A stretch of 64,000 nt of DNA from Pseudomonadota bacterium (lineage in GTDB: Bacteria; Pseudomonadota; Gammaproteobacteria; Steroidobacterales; Steroidobacteraceae), in assembly GCA_016703895.1 (NCBI GenBank), contig JADJBE010000006.1, forward strand, positions 1 to 64,000. The letters run 5' to 3'. This document shows positions 31,285 to 39,289 of the stretch, piece by piece (the first letter of the stretch is position 1; every line of letters begins with the position of its first letter). The notes beneath the pieces are model-generated. The model made no database searches and was not told where the DNA came from. It worked only from the letters and a program-made list of their open reading frames with translations. Both the position numbers and the translations under genes were made by a program.

Positions 31285-31482
31285 CTAGTCGCCCCGTTTG
31301 TCGGAGTCAGCGGTTGCGTCGATTGCGGGCTCGCCTGGAATGCGATGATCCTCGGCCAGCCACGCGCCGAGGTCGATCATGCGGCAGCGCTCACTGCAGA
31401 AAGGACGCCAAGGATTTTCAGGTGACCAGGCACTGGTCTTTTTGCAGTTCGGGCAGCGGACGATCGCGCCGATCTCAGTCAC
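31285..31482 (-). CDS. yacG: DNA gyrase inhibitor YacG
   Basis: YacG is a small zinc protein that binds GyrB and inhibits DNA gyrase. The 65-residue frame has the expected four cysteines: CPNC in VRCPNCKKTSAW and CSERC in PWRPFCSERCRMIDLG, then AWLAEDHRIPGE and an acidic tail. The order coaE-zapD-yacG is conserved in gammaproteobacteria. The frame is short but its motifs leave little doubt. Confidence 0.93.
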   Translation of the reverse strand: MTEIGAIVRCPNCKKTSAWSPENPWRPFCSERCRMIDLGAWLAEDHRIPGEPAIDATADSDKRGD

Positions 31483-31495
31483 GACTAGACGCTCA

Positions 31496-32302
31496 CTACG
31501 CGCAGCAAGTCAGGACAAACGGCACGTCCTTCTCAGCCTGCGCAGCCTTGCTCGTCAAGCCATTCCAGGTGAGAAAGCGGACGCTGCAGCGGTAGTGACT
31601 GCCGCTGATTTCCGGGTACAGACCCGCACCAGCTGGCAGCGTGATGCGCACCAGCTGGATCGGTGTATCGCGATCGAAGTTGATGTGATAGATGCCGTTG
31701 CGGGCGAGTTCCTCGCGCGGTTGGCCCTGCTGGCGTGTGATCCAGAGCAGCTCCGCGATTGCATCGCAGAGCGGGCGCAGCGCCACGAGCCACTGGCCGA
31801 AGGCCTGCATACGTGTATCGGTGGGCTGATTGAGCCAGAAATAGTAGTCAGGCAGGTCAAATTCACAGGTGCCGCCCGGAATCGCGCTACGATGCTTGAT
31901 CGCCGCCAGGAACTCCGACTCCTTTAGCTCCTGCAGATAGTTAGCCCCGATGGCGACCAGATCGGCGCGCAGACGCAGCAGGTTCGAGATGACCGTGCGC
32001 AGGCGCGCGGCGTCCACGCCAGGTTTACTCTGAAACACGTTGAGCTGGTTCAGATGCCGTTCCAGCTCTTTAAGAATGTCGGCGCGGATGTCGCCGCGGG
32101 TGGCGATGGCGAGGATGTCCAGCAGACTCGAGACGGCGGCGCGGCTGCCCCACTGGCTCGACATCTCGTTGTGATACAGCGCCTGGTTATAAAGGAAATC
32201 GAGGCGCAAGAGGGTGCGCATCCGCTCGTTCAGCGGTTGCTCGAAGACAAGCGGCGCCTCATCGGGGAGGGCGGCGGGATCGTGGGCGAGCGTTTCCGTC
32301 AT
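31496..32302 (-). CDS. zapD: Z-ring cross-linking protein ZapD
   Basis: ZapD binds the C-terminal tail of FtsZ and bundles filaments in the Z ring. The 268-residue protein has the family start FEQPLNERMRTLLRLDFLYNQ after a 22-residue extension, and a C-terminal beta region with YEI-like segments such as LYPEISGSHYRCSVRFL. Its start overlaps the coaE stop by a few bases. It acts with FtsZ encoded about 14 kb away in the same window. Confidence 0.93.
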   Translation of the reverse strand: MTETLAHDPAALPDEAPLVFEQPLNERMRTLLRLDFLYNQALYHNEMSSQWGSRAAVSSLLDILAIATRGDIRADILKELERHLNQLNVFQSKPGVDAARLRTVISNLLRLRADLVAIGANYLQELKESEFLAAIKHRSAIPGGTCEFDLPDYYFWLNQPTDTRMQAFGQWLVALRPLCDAIAELLWITRQQGQPREELARNGIYHINFDRDTPIQLVRITLPAGAGLYPEISGSHYRCSVRFLTWNGLTSKAAQAEKDVPFVLTCCA

Positions 32303-32982
32303 GGCGCTATTGTGCTTGAGCCAGCGGTCCGTTGGCCAGCCAACTGCGCCGCAAGCTCAAGATAGCGGCGGTGCAGCACTTCGACCTGGTCGCGCAGCTG
32401 CCCGATATCCGCATCGTTGACGATGACGTCATCAGCGATGGCCAGGCGCTGTTCGCGCGTGGACTGTGCCGCCAGTATGCGGCGTGCCTCGCTGGGCGTA
32501 CTGCCATCACGCGCCTGTAGTCGCGTCAGCTGCACGGCGGGGTCACAGTCGACGACCAGGACGCGATCGATACGCTGGTCGCGGCCGGTCTCTGTGAGCA
32601 GCGGGATCGCGACGATTTGATAGGGCCCACCCGCGGCTTCACAACGCACTTCCATCAGCGCGCGGATCGCGGGATGGGTGAGGGCTTCCAGCCAGCGACG
32701 CTCGTCCGGCGCGGCAAATACACGTGTGCGCAGCGCCGCTCGATCCAGTGCGCCGTCCGCCAGCAAGATCGATGTGCCGAAATGCGCTGCTATGGCAGCC
32801 AGCAAGGTCGTGCCAGGTGCGACCACTTCACGGGCGAGATGGTCGGTGTCGATGAGCGGAATGCCGAGTTCGGCGAACAGATTCGCGACCGTGCTCTTGC
32901 CGCTGGCGATGCCACCGGTGAGTCCAATGCGCAGGACGCGACGACCGCCGCTGTGTTGGCGGTCTCGACTGGCCTGCGTCAC
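32299..32982 (-). CDS. coaE: Dephospho-CoA kinase CoaE
   Basis: CoaE performs the last step of coenzyme A synthesis, phosphorylating dephospho-CoA. The P-loop motif RIGLTGGIASGKSTV begins near residue 17, followed by IDTDHLAREVV and RRWLEALTHPAIR. A GTG at 32980-32982 overlapping the pilD stop (GTGA) is the best start and gives 227 residues with a 16-residue N-terminal extension. In the sequence as given, the frame continues upstream into pilD without a stop; this is an artefact of an extra base in pilD, not a real fusion. Confidence 0.93.
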   Translation of the reverse strand: MTQASRDRQHSGGRRVLRIGLTGGIASGKSTVANLFAELGIPLIDTDHLAREVVAPGTTLLAAIAAHFGTSILLADGALDRAALRTRVFAAPDERRWLEALTHPAIRALMEVRCEAAGGPYQIVAIPLLTETGRDQRIDRVLVVDCDPAVQLTRLQARDGSTPSEARRILAAQSTREQRLAIADDVIVNDADIGQLRDQVEVLHRRYLELAAQLAGQRTAGSSTIAP

Positions 32983-33873
32983 CGTACCGGCTCGAACAGT
33001 CCCAGGTAGCGGCTCACATCGTGCCCCACCAGCAAGGGCGAGCCAGCCGGCGACCGCCAAGAATGGACCGAAGGCGATCGGCGTGCTGCGCTCCTTGCCT
33101 TGCTTGGCAAGCATCGCAATGCCGACGATGGCACCGACGGCTGACGCCAGGATGATGATTGGCAGCAGCATCTGCCAGCCGAACCAGGCGCCGAAGGCGG
33201 CAAACAGCTTGAAGTCGCCGTAGCCCATGCCCTCCTTGCCAGTGATAAGCCGAAATAGATGGTAGACGGTCCACAGGCTGAGATAACCCGCCAGAGCGCC
33301 AATGATGCTCGCGCGCGGGTCCACCGGTGCGGCGCCGTCAGCCCACACAGGTTGGTAGAGGCTGGCGAATAGTCCTAGCCACAGCAGTGACAGAGTCAAA
33401 TTGTCAGGCAGCAGCTGCGTGTCGATATCGATGCCGGTCAGCGCAATCAGGAATGCGGTGAAAACGAGCGCAGCAGCGGCTGTCCAGCCGTAACCAAATT
33501 TCCAGGCGACCACACCGAACGCGACGCCGGTGAACAACTCCACCAGCGGATAGCGTGCAGAAATGCGCGCGCTGCAGGCGGCGCACTTACCACGCAACCA
33601 CAACCAGCTAACAACCGGGATGTTTTGCAGCGCGGTGATCGGTGCATTGCAAGACGGGCAGGCCGACCGCGGCGTCATCAGGTTGAACTTCGGTCCCTCG
33701 GTCGGCGCCTCGCGGCCAGCCAGCTCTGCGCACTGCAGGCGCCATTCCGCCTCGAGCATCTTCGGCGTGCGATAGATGACCACGTTCAGGAAGCTGCCGA
33801 TCAGCAGTCCGAACAGGACGCATACGCCGATGAATAACGCCGGCGACTGCGTGAGGACCGTTGCGAGCGTCAG
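32979..33873 (-). CDS. pilD: Prepilin peptidase/methyltransferase PilD (frameshifted)
   Basis: PilD cleaves the leader of type IV prepilins and methylates the new N-terminal residue. The protein has eight or so membrane segments, two CxxC pairs (CPSC and CAAC) flanking a loop, and the catalytic aspartates in TGIDIDTQLLPD and GMGYGDFKLFA. The start is uncertain. Family alignment needs the first span (LFIGVCVLFGLLIGSFLNVVIY), so the frame must begin upstream of the GTG at 33783; the only near-start candidate is CTG at 33873, overlapping the pilC stop. An extra base in the GGG run at 33036-33038 shifts the end; corrected, it ends VGHDVSRYLGLFEPVR at 32979, about 297 residues. Confidence 0.9.
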
Positions 33874-35108
33874 ATCGCGGCGCCCAGTTTGAAGATCGGC
33901 AGGTACATCGCGATGACGAGACCACCGACCAACACACCCAGGATCGCCATGATCAGCGGCTCGAGCAAGCTCGACATGCCGTCGACCGCCGCGTCCACGT
34001 CTTCCTCGAAGAACTGCGCCACCTTGCCGGACATTTCATCGAGCGAGCCGGATTCTTCGCCGACCGCGATCATCTGGATCACCATGTTGGGAAACAAGCC
34101 GGTGTTTTCCATCGCACGTTGCAGGCGGTTACCCGTGGCCACCTCTTCGCGCATCTTGAGCACCGCGTTCTCGTAGACGATGTTGCCCGTGGCACCCGCC
34201 ACCGACTGCAACGCTTCCACTAACGGCACGCCCGCGGCGAACATCGTCGACAGCGTGCGCGCAAACCGCGCCACGGCGGCTTTGTGCAGAATCGGCCCGA
34301 TAATCGGGAATTTCAACATCATTCTATCGAGGAATTCCTGCATCGCGCGCGAACGCTTCTTGAAATACACGAAGGCATAGACGGCCGCACCGATCACCGC
34401 GGCGATAAAGATGCCTTTGGCCTGCACGAACTTGGACAGGTTGATGACCATCTGTGTGAATGCAGGCAGGTCGGCACCGAAGCCCTTGAACAGACTCTCG
34501 AACTGCGGAATTACGAACACCAGTAGAATGATCGTGACAATCACGGCCACCGCCAAAACAGCTGCGGGGTAGAACAGCGCTTTTTTGACTTTCTTCTTCA
34601 GCGCCTCGGTCTTTTCCTTGTAGGTAGCGATCTTGTCGAGCAGTGTCTCGAGCGCACCTGCCTGCTCACCCGCCTCGACGAGGTTGACGAACAGCTTGTC
34701 GAAATAGAGTGGATGCTTGCCGAGCGCCTCGTGCAGCGTCGTACCGCCCTCGATGTCCTGCTTGATGTCGAGCACCAGTTTTTGCATCGCCGGCTTGTCG
34801 TTTCCGTTGCCGACAATCTCGAACGCCTGCACCAGCGGGATACCGGCGGCCAGCATGGTTGCGAGCTGACGACTGAAAAGCGCGATGTCCTGGGGATTGA
34901 CCTTGGCGCCGGCAGAGAACGCCGTGCTCTGCTTCTTGATGCGGCTGGGCACCACGCCCTGGCGGCGCAGATCCGCGCGCAGTGCGGCTTCGTCGGGCGC
35001 CAGGCTCTTGCCCTGGACCTTGTTGCCCTTCTTGTCCATGCCGGTCCACGTAAACGCGACGTCGCGTTTGATCGTCTTGCCACCGGCGCTAACTGTTGCT
35101 GTTGCCAT
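33870..35108 (-). CDS. pilC: Type IV pilus platform protein PilC
   Basis: PilC is the inner-membrane core of the pilus machine, coupling the ATPases to pilin assembly. The 412-residue protein has two GspF domains and three membrane segments (about 180-205, 235-252 and 388-408). Characteristic pieces are SRQLATMLAAGIPLVQAFEIVG, LVEAGEQAGALETLLDKIA, RFARTLSTMFAAGVPLVEAL and the second-copy MIAVGEESGSLDEM. It lies 40 bases after pilB in the same direction. Confidence 0.96.
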   Translation of the reverse strand: MATATVSAGGKTIKRDVAFTWTGMDKKGNKVQGKSLAPDEAALRADLRRQGVVPSRIKKQSTAFSAGAKVNPQDIALFSRQLATMLAAGIPLVQAFEIVGNGNDKPAMQKLVLDIKQDIEGGTTLHEALGKHPLYFDKLFVNLVEAGEQAGALETLLDKIATYKEKTEALKKKVKKALFYPAAVLAVAVIVTIILLVFVIPQFESLFKGFGADLPAFTQMVINLSKFVQAKGIFIAAVIGAAVYAFVYFKKRSRAMQEFLDRMMLKFPIIGPILHKAAVARFARTLSTMFAAGVPLVEALQSVAGATGNIVYENAVLKMREEVATGNRLQRAMENTGLFPNMVIQMIAVGEESGSLDEMSGKVAQFFEEDVDAAVDGMSSLLEPLIMAILGVLVGGLVIAMYLPIFKLGAAI

Positions 35109-35148
35109 ACTTGAGCGTCCCTAGAATTTAATTCGTTGCCCGGTGTCG

Positions 35149-36885
35149 TCAGTCGACCGTGATGCTGTTGACTTCTTCGAGGCTGGTCATACCTTGCTTC
35201 ACTTTCTCAAGCCCCGCGCGCCGCAGGTCCCAGACGCCTTCTTTGGCCGCCTGGTCCGAAATACTGATCGCATTGCCGCCTTCCATGATGATACGGCCGA
35301 TTGCATCGGTAACCGCCATCACTTGGTAGATGCCGACTCGGCCCTTGTAGCCGTCGGTGCAGTTGCTGCAGCCCTTGGGTCCATAGAGCTTGAGCCCCGC
35401 TTCGACGTCTGCCGGCTGGAAGCCTTCTTTGAGCAGCGCCTCTTTGGGCACGTCAAACAACTGCTTGCAATGCGAGCAAAGCCGGCGCGCCAAGCGCTGC
35501 GCAATGATCAAGCTCACCGAGGTGGCGATCGCATACGGTTTGACGCCCATGTCGATCAGACGCGTCAGCGTCTGCGGCGCGTCGTTAGTGTGTAGTGTGG
35601 AGAGCACCAAGTGACCGGTCTGGGCGGCCTTGATCGCAATCTCCGCAGTCTCAAGATCGCGCACCTCACCGACCATGACCACGTCCGGATCCTGGCGCAG
35701 AAACGCGCGCAGGGCCGCTGCGAATGTGAGCCCCACCTTGGGGTTTACGTTTACCTGGTTGACGCCGGGCAGGTTGATTTCCGCCGGATCTTCGGCGGTG
35801 GAGATATTGGTATCTTCGCGATTGAGAATATTCAGGCCGGTGTACAGCGACACCGTCTTGCCGGAACCGGTGGGCCCGGTGACCAGGATCATGCCCTGCG
35901 GCTTGGCCAGATACTTGAGATACAGCTCGCGCTGGGCCGGCTCGTAACCCAAGGCGTCGATGCCGAGCATGGCCGAGGACGGATCGAGAATACGCAGCAC
36001 GATCTTCTCGCCGTACAGCGTCGGGCAGGAGCTGACGCGGAAGTCGATCGCGCGCGTCTTCGACAGCTTCATCTTGATGCGGCCGTCCTGCGGCACGCGG
36101 CGCTCGGCGATATCAAGGCGCGACATGACTTTCAGACGCGCCGAGATCTTCTGCGACAGCTGCACGGGCGGCTGTGCGATCTCCTTCAGCACACCGTCCA
36201 TGCGAAAGCGCACGCGGTACATTTTCTCGTACGGCTCGAAGTGAATATCCGAGGCGCCACGGCGGATGGCATCGAGCATCAACTTGTTGACAAAGCGGAC
36301 GACTGGCGCGTCCTCGATGTCGTCGCGAGTGATCGCGTCGAGTTCCTGCTCACCGCCTGAGACCTCAAGGTTCTCGAGATCGAAGCCGTCCTTGTCACCG
36401 AGGTTCGGCATCTGCGTGTCGACCTGCTCGAGCGTCTTGTCGAGCGCGGCCTGCAGCTTGTCGGCTTCAACGACGATCGCTTCAATGCCGAGGCCAGTCT
36501 GGAACTTGATCTCATCGACAGACAGTAAATTGGTGGGGGCGGCTACCCCCAAGAACAGCCGCTTGCCGCGCTTGAAGAGCGGCAGTACGCGGTGCTTCTG
36601 CAACAGTTTGTCGGTGACCAGCTTGACCGTATCCAGATCAAGCTGGATCGAATCGAGATCCAGCAGTGGAACGCCGAACTCGGAGGCGGTGGCAATGGCG
36701 ATGTCGCGCGCCTGCGCGGTGCCGTTGCTGACGAGCTGCGTAACGAAGCTGGTGCGCCGTTCCTTGGCGTTCTGCAAGGCCACCAGCATGGCCGATTCCT
36801 CGACCACGCCATCCTGCACGAGACGCTGCGGCAGACCGCCCAGGCCGCGCGCGGCGCCTGCTACAAAAGTTTCATTTGCACTCAT
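35149..36885 (-). CDS. pilB: Type IV pilus assembly ATPase PilB
   Basis: PilB powers pilus extension as a hexameric ATPase. The 578-residue protein has an N-terminal regulatory domain, the linker SDIHFEPYEKMYRVRFRMDG, Walker A VTGPTGSGKTVSLY (near residue 340), an Asp box, Walker B DPDVVMVGEVRD and a His box TGHLVLSTLHTNDAP. Four cysteines (CSHC and CSNC) near residues 475-510 form the expected zinc site. It is separated from pilA by an intrinsic terminator at 37017-37042, so pilBCD are probably expressed at a lower level than the pilin. Confidence 0.97.
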   Translation of the reverse strand: MSANETFVAGAARGLGGLPQRLVQDGVVEESAMLVALQNAKERRTSFVTQLVSNGTAQARDIAIATASEFGVPLLDLDSIQLDLDTVKLVTDKLLQKHRVLPLFKRGKRLFLGVAAPTNLLSVDEIKFQTGLGIEAIVVEADKLQAALDKTLEQVDTQMPNLGDKDGFDLENLEVSGGEQELDAITRDDIEDAPVVRFVNKLMLDAIRRGASDIHFEPYEKMYRVRFRMDGVLKEIAQPPVQLSQKISARLKVMSRLDIAERRVPQDGRIKMKLSKTRAIDFRVSSCPTLYGEKIVLRILDPSSAMLGIDALGYEPAQRELYLKYLAKPQGMILVTGPTGSGKTVSLYTGLNILNREDTNISTAEDPAEINLPGVNQVNVNPKVGLTFAAALRAFLRQDPDVVMVGEVRDLETAEIAIKAAQTGHLVLSTLHTNDAPQTLTRLIDMGVKPYAIATSVSLIIAQRLARRLCSHCKQLFDVPKEALLKEGFQPADVEAGLKLYGPKGCSNCTDGYKGRVGIYQVMAVTDAIGRIIMEGGNAISISDQAAKEGVWDLRRAGLEKVKQGMTSLEEVNSITVD

Positions 36886-37016
36886 GGACTTACGAGCGAC
36901 CGGTTCCGTCCTGTTGAAGGCCCTAGTCTACCGGAGGGCAGGCTACGAGCAATTGTCAAATCTGCCCAATCCTCGCACGCTGGCGTATTGCGCTGCGTGA
37001 CCGGGCTCCCAAAAGA

Positions 37017-37042
37017 CGAAGCCCCTCCGAGGAGGGGCTTCG
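37017..37042 (-). terminator. Intrinsic terminator after pilA
   Basis: A perfect 12-bp stem (37017-37028 with 37031-37042), GC-rich at the tip, lies about 30 bases beyond the pilA stop. On the minus strand it is followed by TCTTTT, a short thymine run. This fits a Rho-independent terminator that ends most pilA transcripts before pilB. Confidence 0.85.
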
Positions 37043-37073
37043 CAACCTGATCAACTCGAGATGAGTTGGCAGA

Positions 37074-37577
37074 TTAGGCGCGGCACTCAGACGGCGCGTA
37101 CTTGGCCAGCAGGGTACCGACAGAGTTAGCGGCACCGTTCATCAGCGTGCCCGATGGGGCCGCGGTGGAGCCAATAACACGGCACTTCCAGATGACGCTA
37201 CGGTCGACGGAGAGATACGGGACCAGCGTCACCGTCAATCCCGTGATCGCGGCGTTGGCACGCTGCGGGGCGGTGCTGCTGTACGTGAGCGTGATCACGC
37301 CGTTGGCCACGGCGAGCTGCGACACGTAGTTACCCACGGTGTCCGTCGCAAGAGGCGACATGCCAGCGGCCGCACGAGTCGCCGGCGCTGTGCCGGTGCT
37401 CGAGAACGTCTCGGAAATGGCAGCCTTGGCACCAGCGGCCAGGTTCAAGCCTTCAGAGACCTGACCACGGATGGTGTAGTCCTGATAAGCCGGGATCGCG
37501 ATCGCGGCCAGGATACCGATGATCGCCACGACGATCATCAATTCGATGAGGGTAAAACCCTTTTGCACTGACTTCAT
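37074..37577 (-). CDS. pilA: Type IV major pilin PilA
   Basis: The 167-residue prepilin has a short basic leader MKSVQKG, cleaved by PilD before phenylalanine, then the hydrophobic helix FTLIELMIVVAIIGILAAIAIPAYQDY with glutamate at mature position 5. The globular part has a C-terminal disulfide pair (CRVIG and SEC near the end), as in type IVa pilins. A strong ribosome site (AGGAG) precedes the ATG. It has its own sigma54 promoter and terminator, consistent with a highly expressed major pilin. Confidence 0.96.
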   Translation of the reverse strand: MKSVQKGFTLIELMIVVAIIGILAAIAIPAYQDYTIRGQVSEGLNLAAGAKAAISETFSSTGTAPATRAAAGMSPLATDTVGNYVSQLAVANGVITLTYSSTAPQRANAAITGLTVTLVPYLSVDRSVIWKCRVIGSTAAPSGTLMNGAANSVGTLLAKYAPSECRA

Positions 37578-37645
37578 TTGAAGGAACTCCTAAAAAAACT
37601 AAGGACCAAAAACAGCGGCGTTTTATCGCCGTTGCCGATACTTGA

Positions 37646-37661
37646 GCAAGCACTGTGCCAA
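37646..37661 (-). promoter_or_regulatory. Sigma54 promoter of pilA
   Basis: On the minus strand the sequence reads TTGGCAC, five bases, then TTGC, with the invariant GG and GC exactly 10 bases apart. This matches the RpoN consensus at -24/-12 and predicts a start near 37634, about 57 bases before the pilA ATG. In pseudomonads pilA is transcribed by RpoN and activated by PilR; both regulators PilR and PilS are encoded nearby at 39337-42402. Confidence 0.88.
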
Positions 37662-37842
37662 CTTGCCAGTGGAGTATCTAACGTATTGATCTATAAATGA
37701 TTTCAGGACAATCGCGCGGTGCTGGTCAGTCGGCCAACGTCGCCGGCGGAGGGCAGCAGGGCAGCGTTGGCGTCACAAAGTGACGTGGCGTGTCAGCTCG
37801 ACCGGGGAGAAACTCCACGGATACGCTCGATTCGTTAGTGTA

Positions 37843-37855
37843 CGGACAATGTCCG
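37843..37855 (+). repeat. Palindrome upstream of the DUF1778 antitoxin
   Basis: CGGACA and TGTCCG face each other around a single base, a perfect 13-base palindrome 52 bases before the antitoxin start. A second inverted pair, GCCAAC (37871-37876) and GTTGGC (37897-37902), brackets the leader and ends 5 bases before the ATG. DUF1778 antitoxins are ribbon-helix-helix proteins that repress their own operons, so the palindrome is a reasonable operator candidate. Confidence 0.45.
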
Positions 37856-37907
37856 GGATGATATGCTTGGGCCAACTAGGTTTGATCGATTCCGAAGTTG
37901 GCAAATC

Positions 37908-38219
37908 ATGACAACATCGACTCGCCGCCGCGAAGAGCGTCTTGAAGTTCGGCTGAGCAGCGGCGCCAAGCAACTCATGCAGCGCGCGGCCGATGCCCAG
38001 CGCAAGACGCTTAGCGCATTCGTACTGGAGAGTGGCGTGACGGCTGCCGCGGAGGCGCTGGCCGATCGAAGGAGTTTCGAATTGCCTGCCGAAGCCTATG
38101 ACGCCTTCGCCGCTGCCCTCGAGATGCCGAAGACGAGCAAGCCTAGACTCGAAAAGCTGCTGACGTCGCCCAGTGTGCTTGAACCAAAGAGTGTGCTTGA
38201 GTCACCGGTGCTCGAATAG
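37908..38219 (+). CDS. DUF1778 (TacA-like) antitoxin
   Basis: The 103-residue protein has the ribbon-helix-helix pattern of DUF1778: REERLEVRLSSGAKQLMQRAADAQ, then KTLSAFVLESGVTAAAEAL. Such antitoxins bind DNA with the N-terminal part and block a GNAT toxin with the C-terminal part. I start it at ATG 37908; a longer frame upstream lacks family similarity. The tail contains a small repeat (SVLEP, SVLES, PVLE). The GNAT gene follows after 18 bases. Confidence 0.88.
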   Translation: MTTSTRRREERLEVRLSSGAKQLMQRAADAQRKTLSAFVLESGVTAAAEALADRRSFELPAEAYDAFAAALEMPKTSKPRLEKLLTSPSVLEPKSVLESPVLE

Positions 38220-38237
38220 CTCGCAAGTCTTGTCACC

Positions 38238-38732
38238 GTGCGGGTAGTCGAGAAACTGCGGGCTAGCCACCCGGTCGAATCATTCGACTGCGGGCAGCAC
38301 GATCTAAACCAGTTTCTGCGAAAGAAGGCCTGGGCCTACCAGCAAAGCAACAGCGCGCAGACGTATGTGCTGGTTGATGGCGAAGTTGTCTGTGGTTACT
38401 ACAGCTTGGCGGCTGCATCGGTCAGCCATGACTCGGCCGCGCCGCGAGTGAGCAAAGGTCAGGCCCGTTACCCGATTCCGCTGGTACTGTTGGCACGTCT
38501 GGCCGTCCAACTGAGCTTGCAGGGCCTGGGAGTTGGCGCTGGTTTGCTCAAGGATGCGCTGGTGCGTACCGCCGCTGCAGCCGAGACGATCGGCGCGAGG
38601 GCTTTGTTGGTGCACGCAAAGGACTCAGCTGCCCGGGACTTCTACGCGCATTTTGGCTTTGAACCGAGCATATCCGATCCGCTGCACTTGTATCTTGTGA
38701 TGAAAGACCTAAAGGCAATGGTCAGCAGGTAA
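38238..38732 (+). CDS. GNAT acetyltransferase toxin (TacT/AtaT-like)
   Basis: The 164-residue protein starts at GTG 38238. It has the start typical of these toxins (ESFDCGQHDLNQFLRKKAW), YVLVDGEVVCGYYSLAAASV, and the acetyl-CoA binding motif LQGLGVGAGLLKDAL, ending DFYAHFGFEPSISDPLHLYL. Related toxins acetylate the amino group of aminoacyl-tRNAs and stop translation. Pairing with a DUF1778 antitoxin directly upstream is the standard order. Which tRNA is attacked cannot be told from the sequence. Confidence 0.9.
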   Translation: MRVVEKLRASHPVESFDCGQHDLNQFLRKKAWAYQQSNSAQTYVLVDGEVVCGYYSLAAASVSHDSAAPRVSKGQARYPIPLVLLARLAVQLSLQGLGVGAGLLKDALVRTAAAAETIGARALLVHAKDSAARDFYAHFGFEPSISDPLHLYLVMKDLKAMVSR

Positions 38733-38743
38733 TGGCCTGATGG

Positions 38744-39025
38744 CTACTTGCTGCGGTACGTAGCCGCCACTTCCCGGATCATCGCCGGCATTTCCTCACG
38801 AATGACGTCGCGCAGGTCCTTTCTGGTCGCTGGCCGTGCCGCGTCTGCGAGGAAGTTTCGCAGCGCGTCATTCATCATTGTCTGGTAGCCCGTACCCTGT
38901 TGCTCGGCCAAAGCCCGAAATGCGTCCAGCACCGAATTGTCGATGTGGATCGAGATCCGTGTCTTGCCTCGTTGCGGCAGTACAGCACCCTGCTTGCCCT
39001 TAGAAAAATCGTACTCCGCTTTCAT
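38744..39025 (-). CDS. brnA: BrnA-type antitoxin
   Basis: From ATG at 39025 the protein is 93 residues: MKAEYDFSKGKQGAVLPQRGKTRISIHID, then a ribbon-helix-helix segment VLDAFRALAEQQGTGYQTMMNDALRNFL. This is the known BrnA layout; BrnA neutralises BrnT and, with it, represses the operon. The start lies 26 bases inside the upstream brnT frame, so the pair is translationally coupled. It is convergent with the GNAT toxin gene, 11 bases away. Confidence 0.88.
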   Translation of the reverse strand: MKAEYDFSKGKQGAVLPQRGKTRISIHIDNSVLDAFRALAEQQGTGYQTMMNDALRNFLADAARPATRKDLRDVIREEMPAMIREVAATYRSK

Positions 39026-39281
39026 AATGTTCACGCTCCTTGCGCGAGGCAGGCCGTGCCGAGATCGCTCGTACGTCTTCACCATCGTGCGAATACACAA
39101 CCACTAACACCCGACCAGCACTCCCCCGCCCAACAGCGATGAAACGCTGTTCGGACTCGGACTTGGGATCTTCGATACGGCTGGCAAAGGGATCTTCAAA
39201 TACGCCCTCGGCGTCTGCCAGAACGACCTTGTGCTTCTTGAAATTCGCGCGAGCCTTGATTGGATCGTACGAAAAGCCCAT
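39000..39281 (-). CDS. brnT: BrnT-type ribonuclease toxin
   Basis: The 93-residue protein (DUF497) shows the BrnT pattern: FSYDPIKARANFKKHKVVLADAEGVFEDPFA, then RFIAVGRGSAGRVLVVVYSHD and the conserved RAISARPASRKEREHYE. BrnT folds like RelE-type RNases and blocks translation by cutting RNA. The toxin precedes the antitoxin, the usual order for brnTA. A promoter with an overlapping palindrome lies just upstream at 39290-39316. Confidence 0.88.
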   Translation of the reverse strand: MGFSYDPIKARANFKKHKVVLADAEGVFEDPFASRIEDPKSESEQRFIAVGRGSAGRVLVVVYSHDGEDVRAISARPASRKEREHYESGVRFF

Positions 39282-39289
39282 CTGAATAA

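Larger units (their letters stand above)
37578..37907. other. Regulatory interval between pilA and the antitoxin gene
   Basis: These 330 bases lie between two divergent genes and contain no coding frame I trust. Next to pilA is an untranslated leader with a small hairpin (about 37606-37630, pairing CGGCG with CGCCG). Then comes the sigma54 promoter, and farther out two palindromes: a 6-bp arm pair at 37771-37785 and a perfect 6-bp arm pair at 37843-37855. The first is about 125 bases upstream of the sigma54 element, where an enhancer-type activator such as PilR could bind; the second is better placed for the antitoxin. Confidence 0.55.

Noticed and set aside
31379..31927. Plus-strand open frame of 182 codons opposite yacG and zapD
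   Set aside because: It is antisense to two well-conserved genes and shows no motif of its own.
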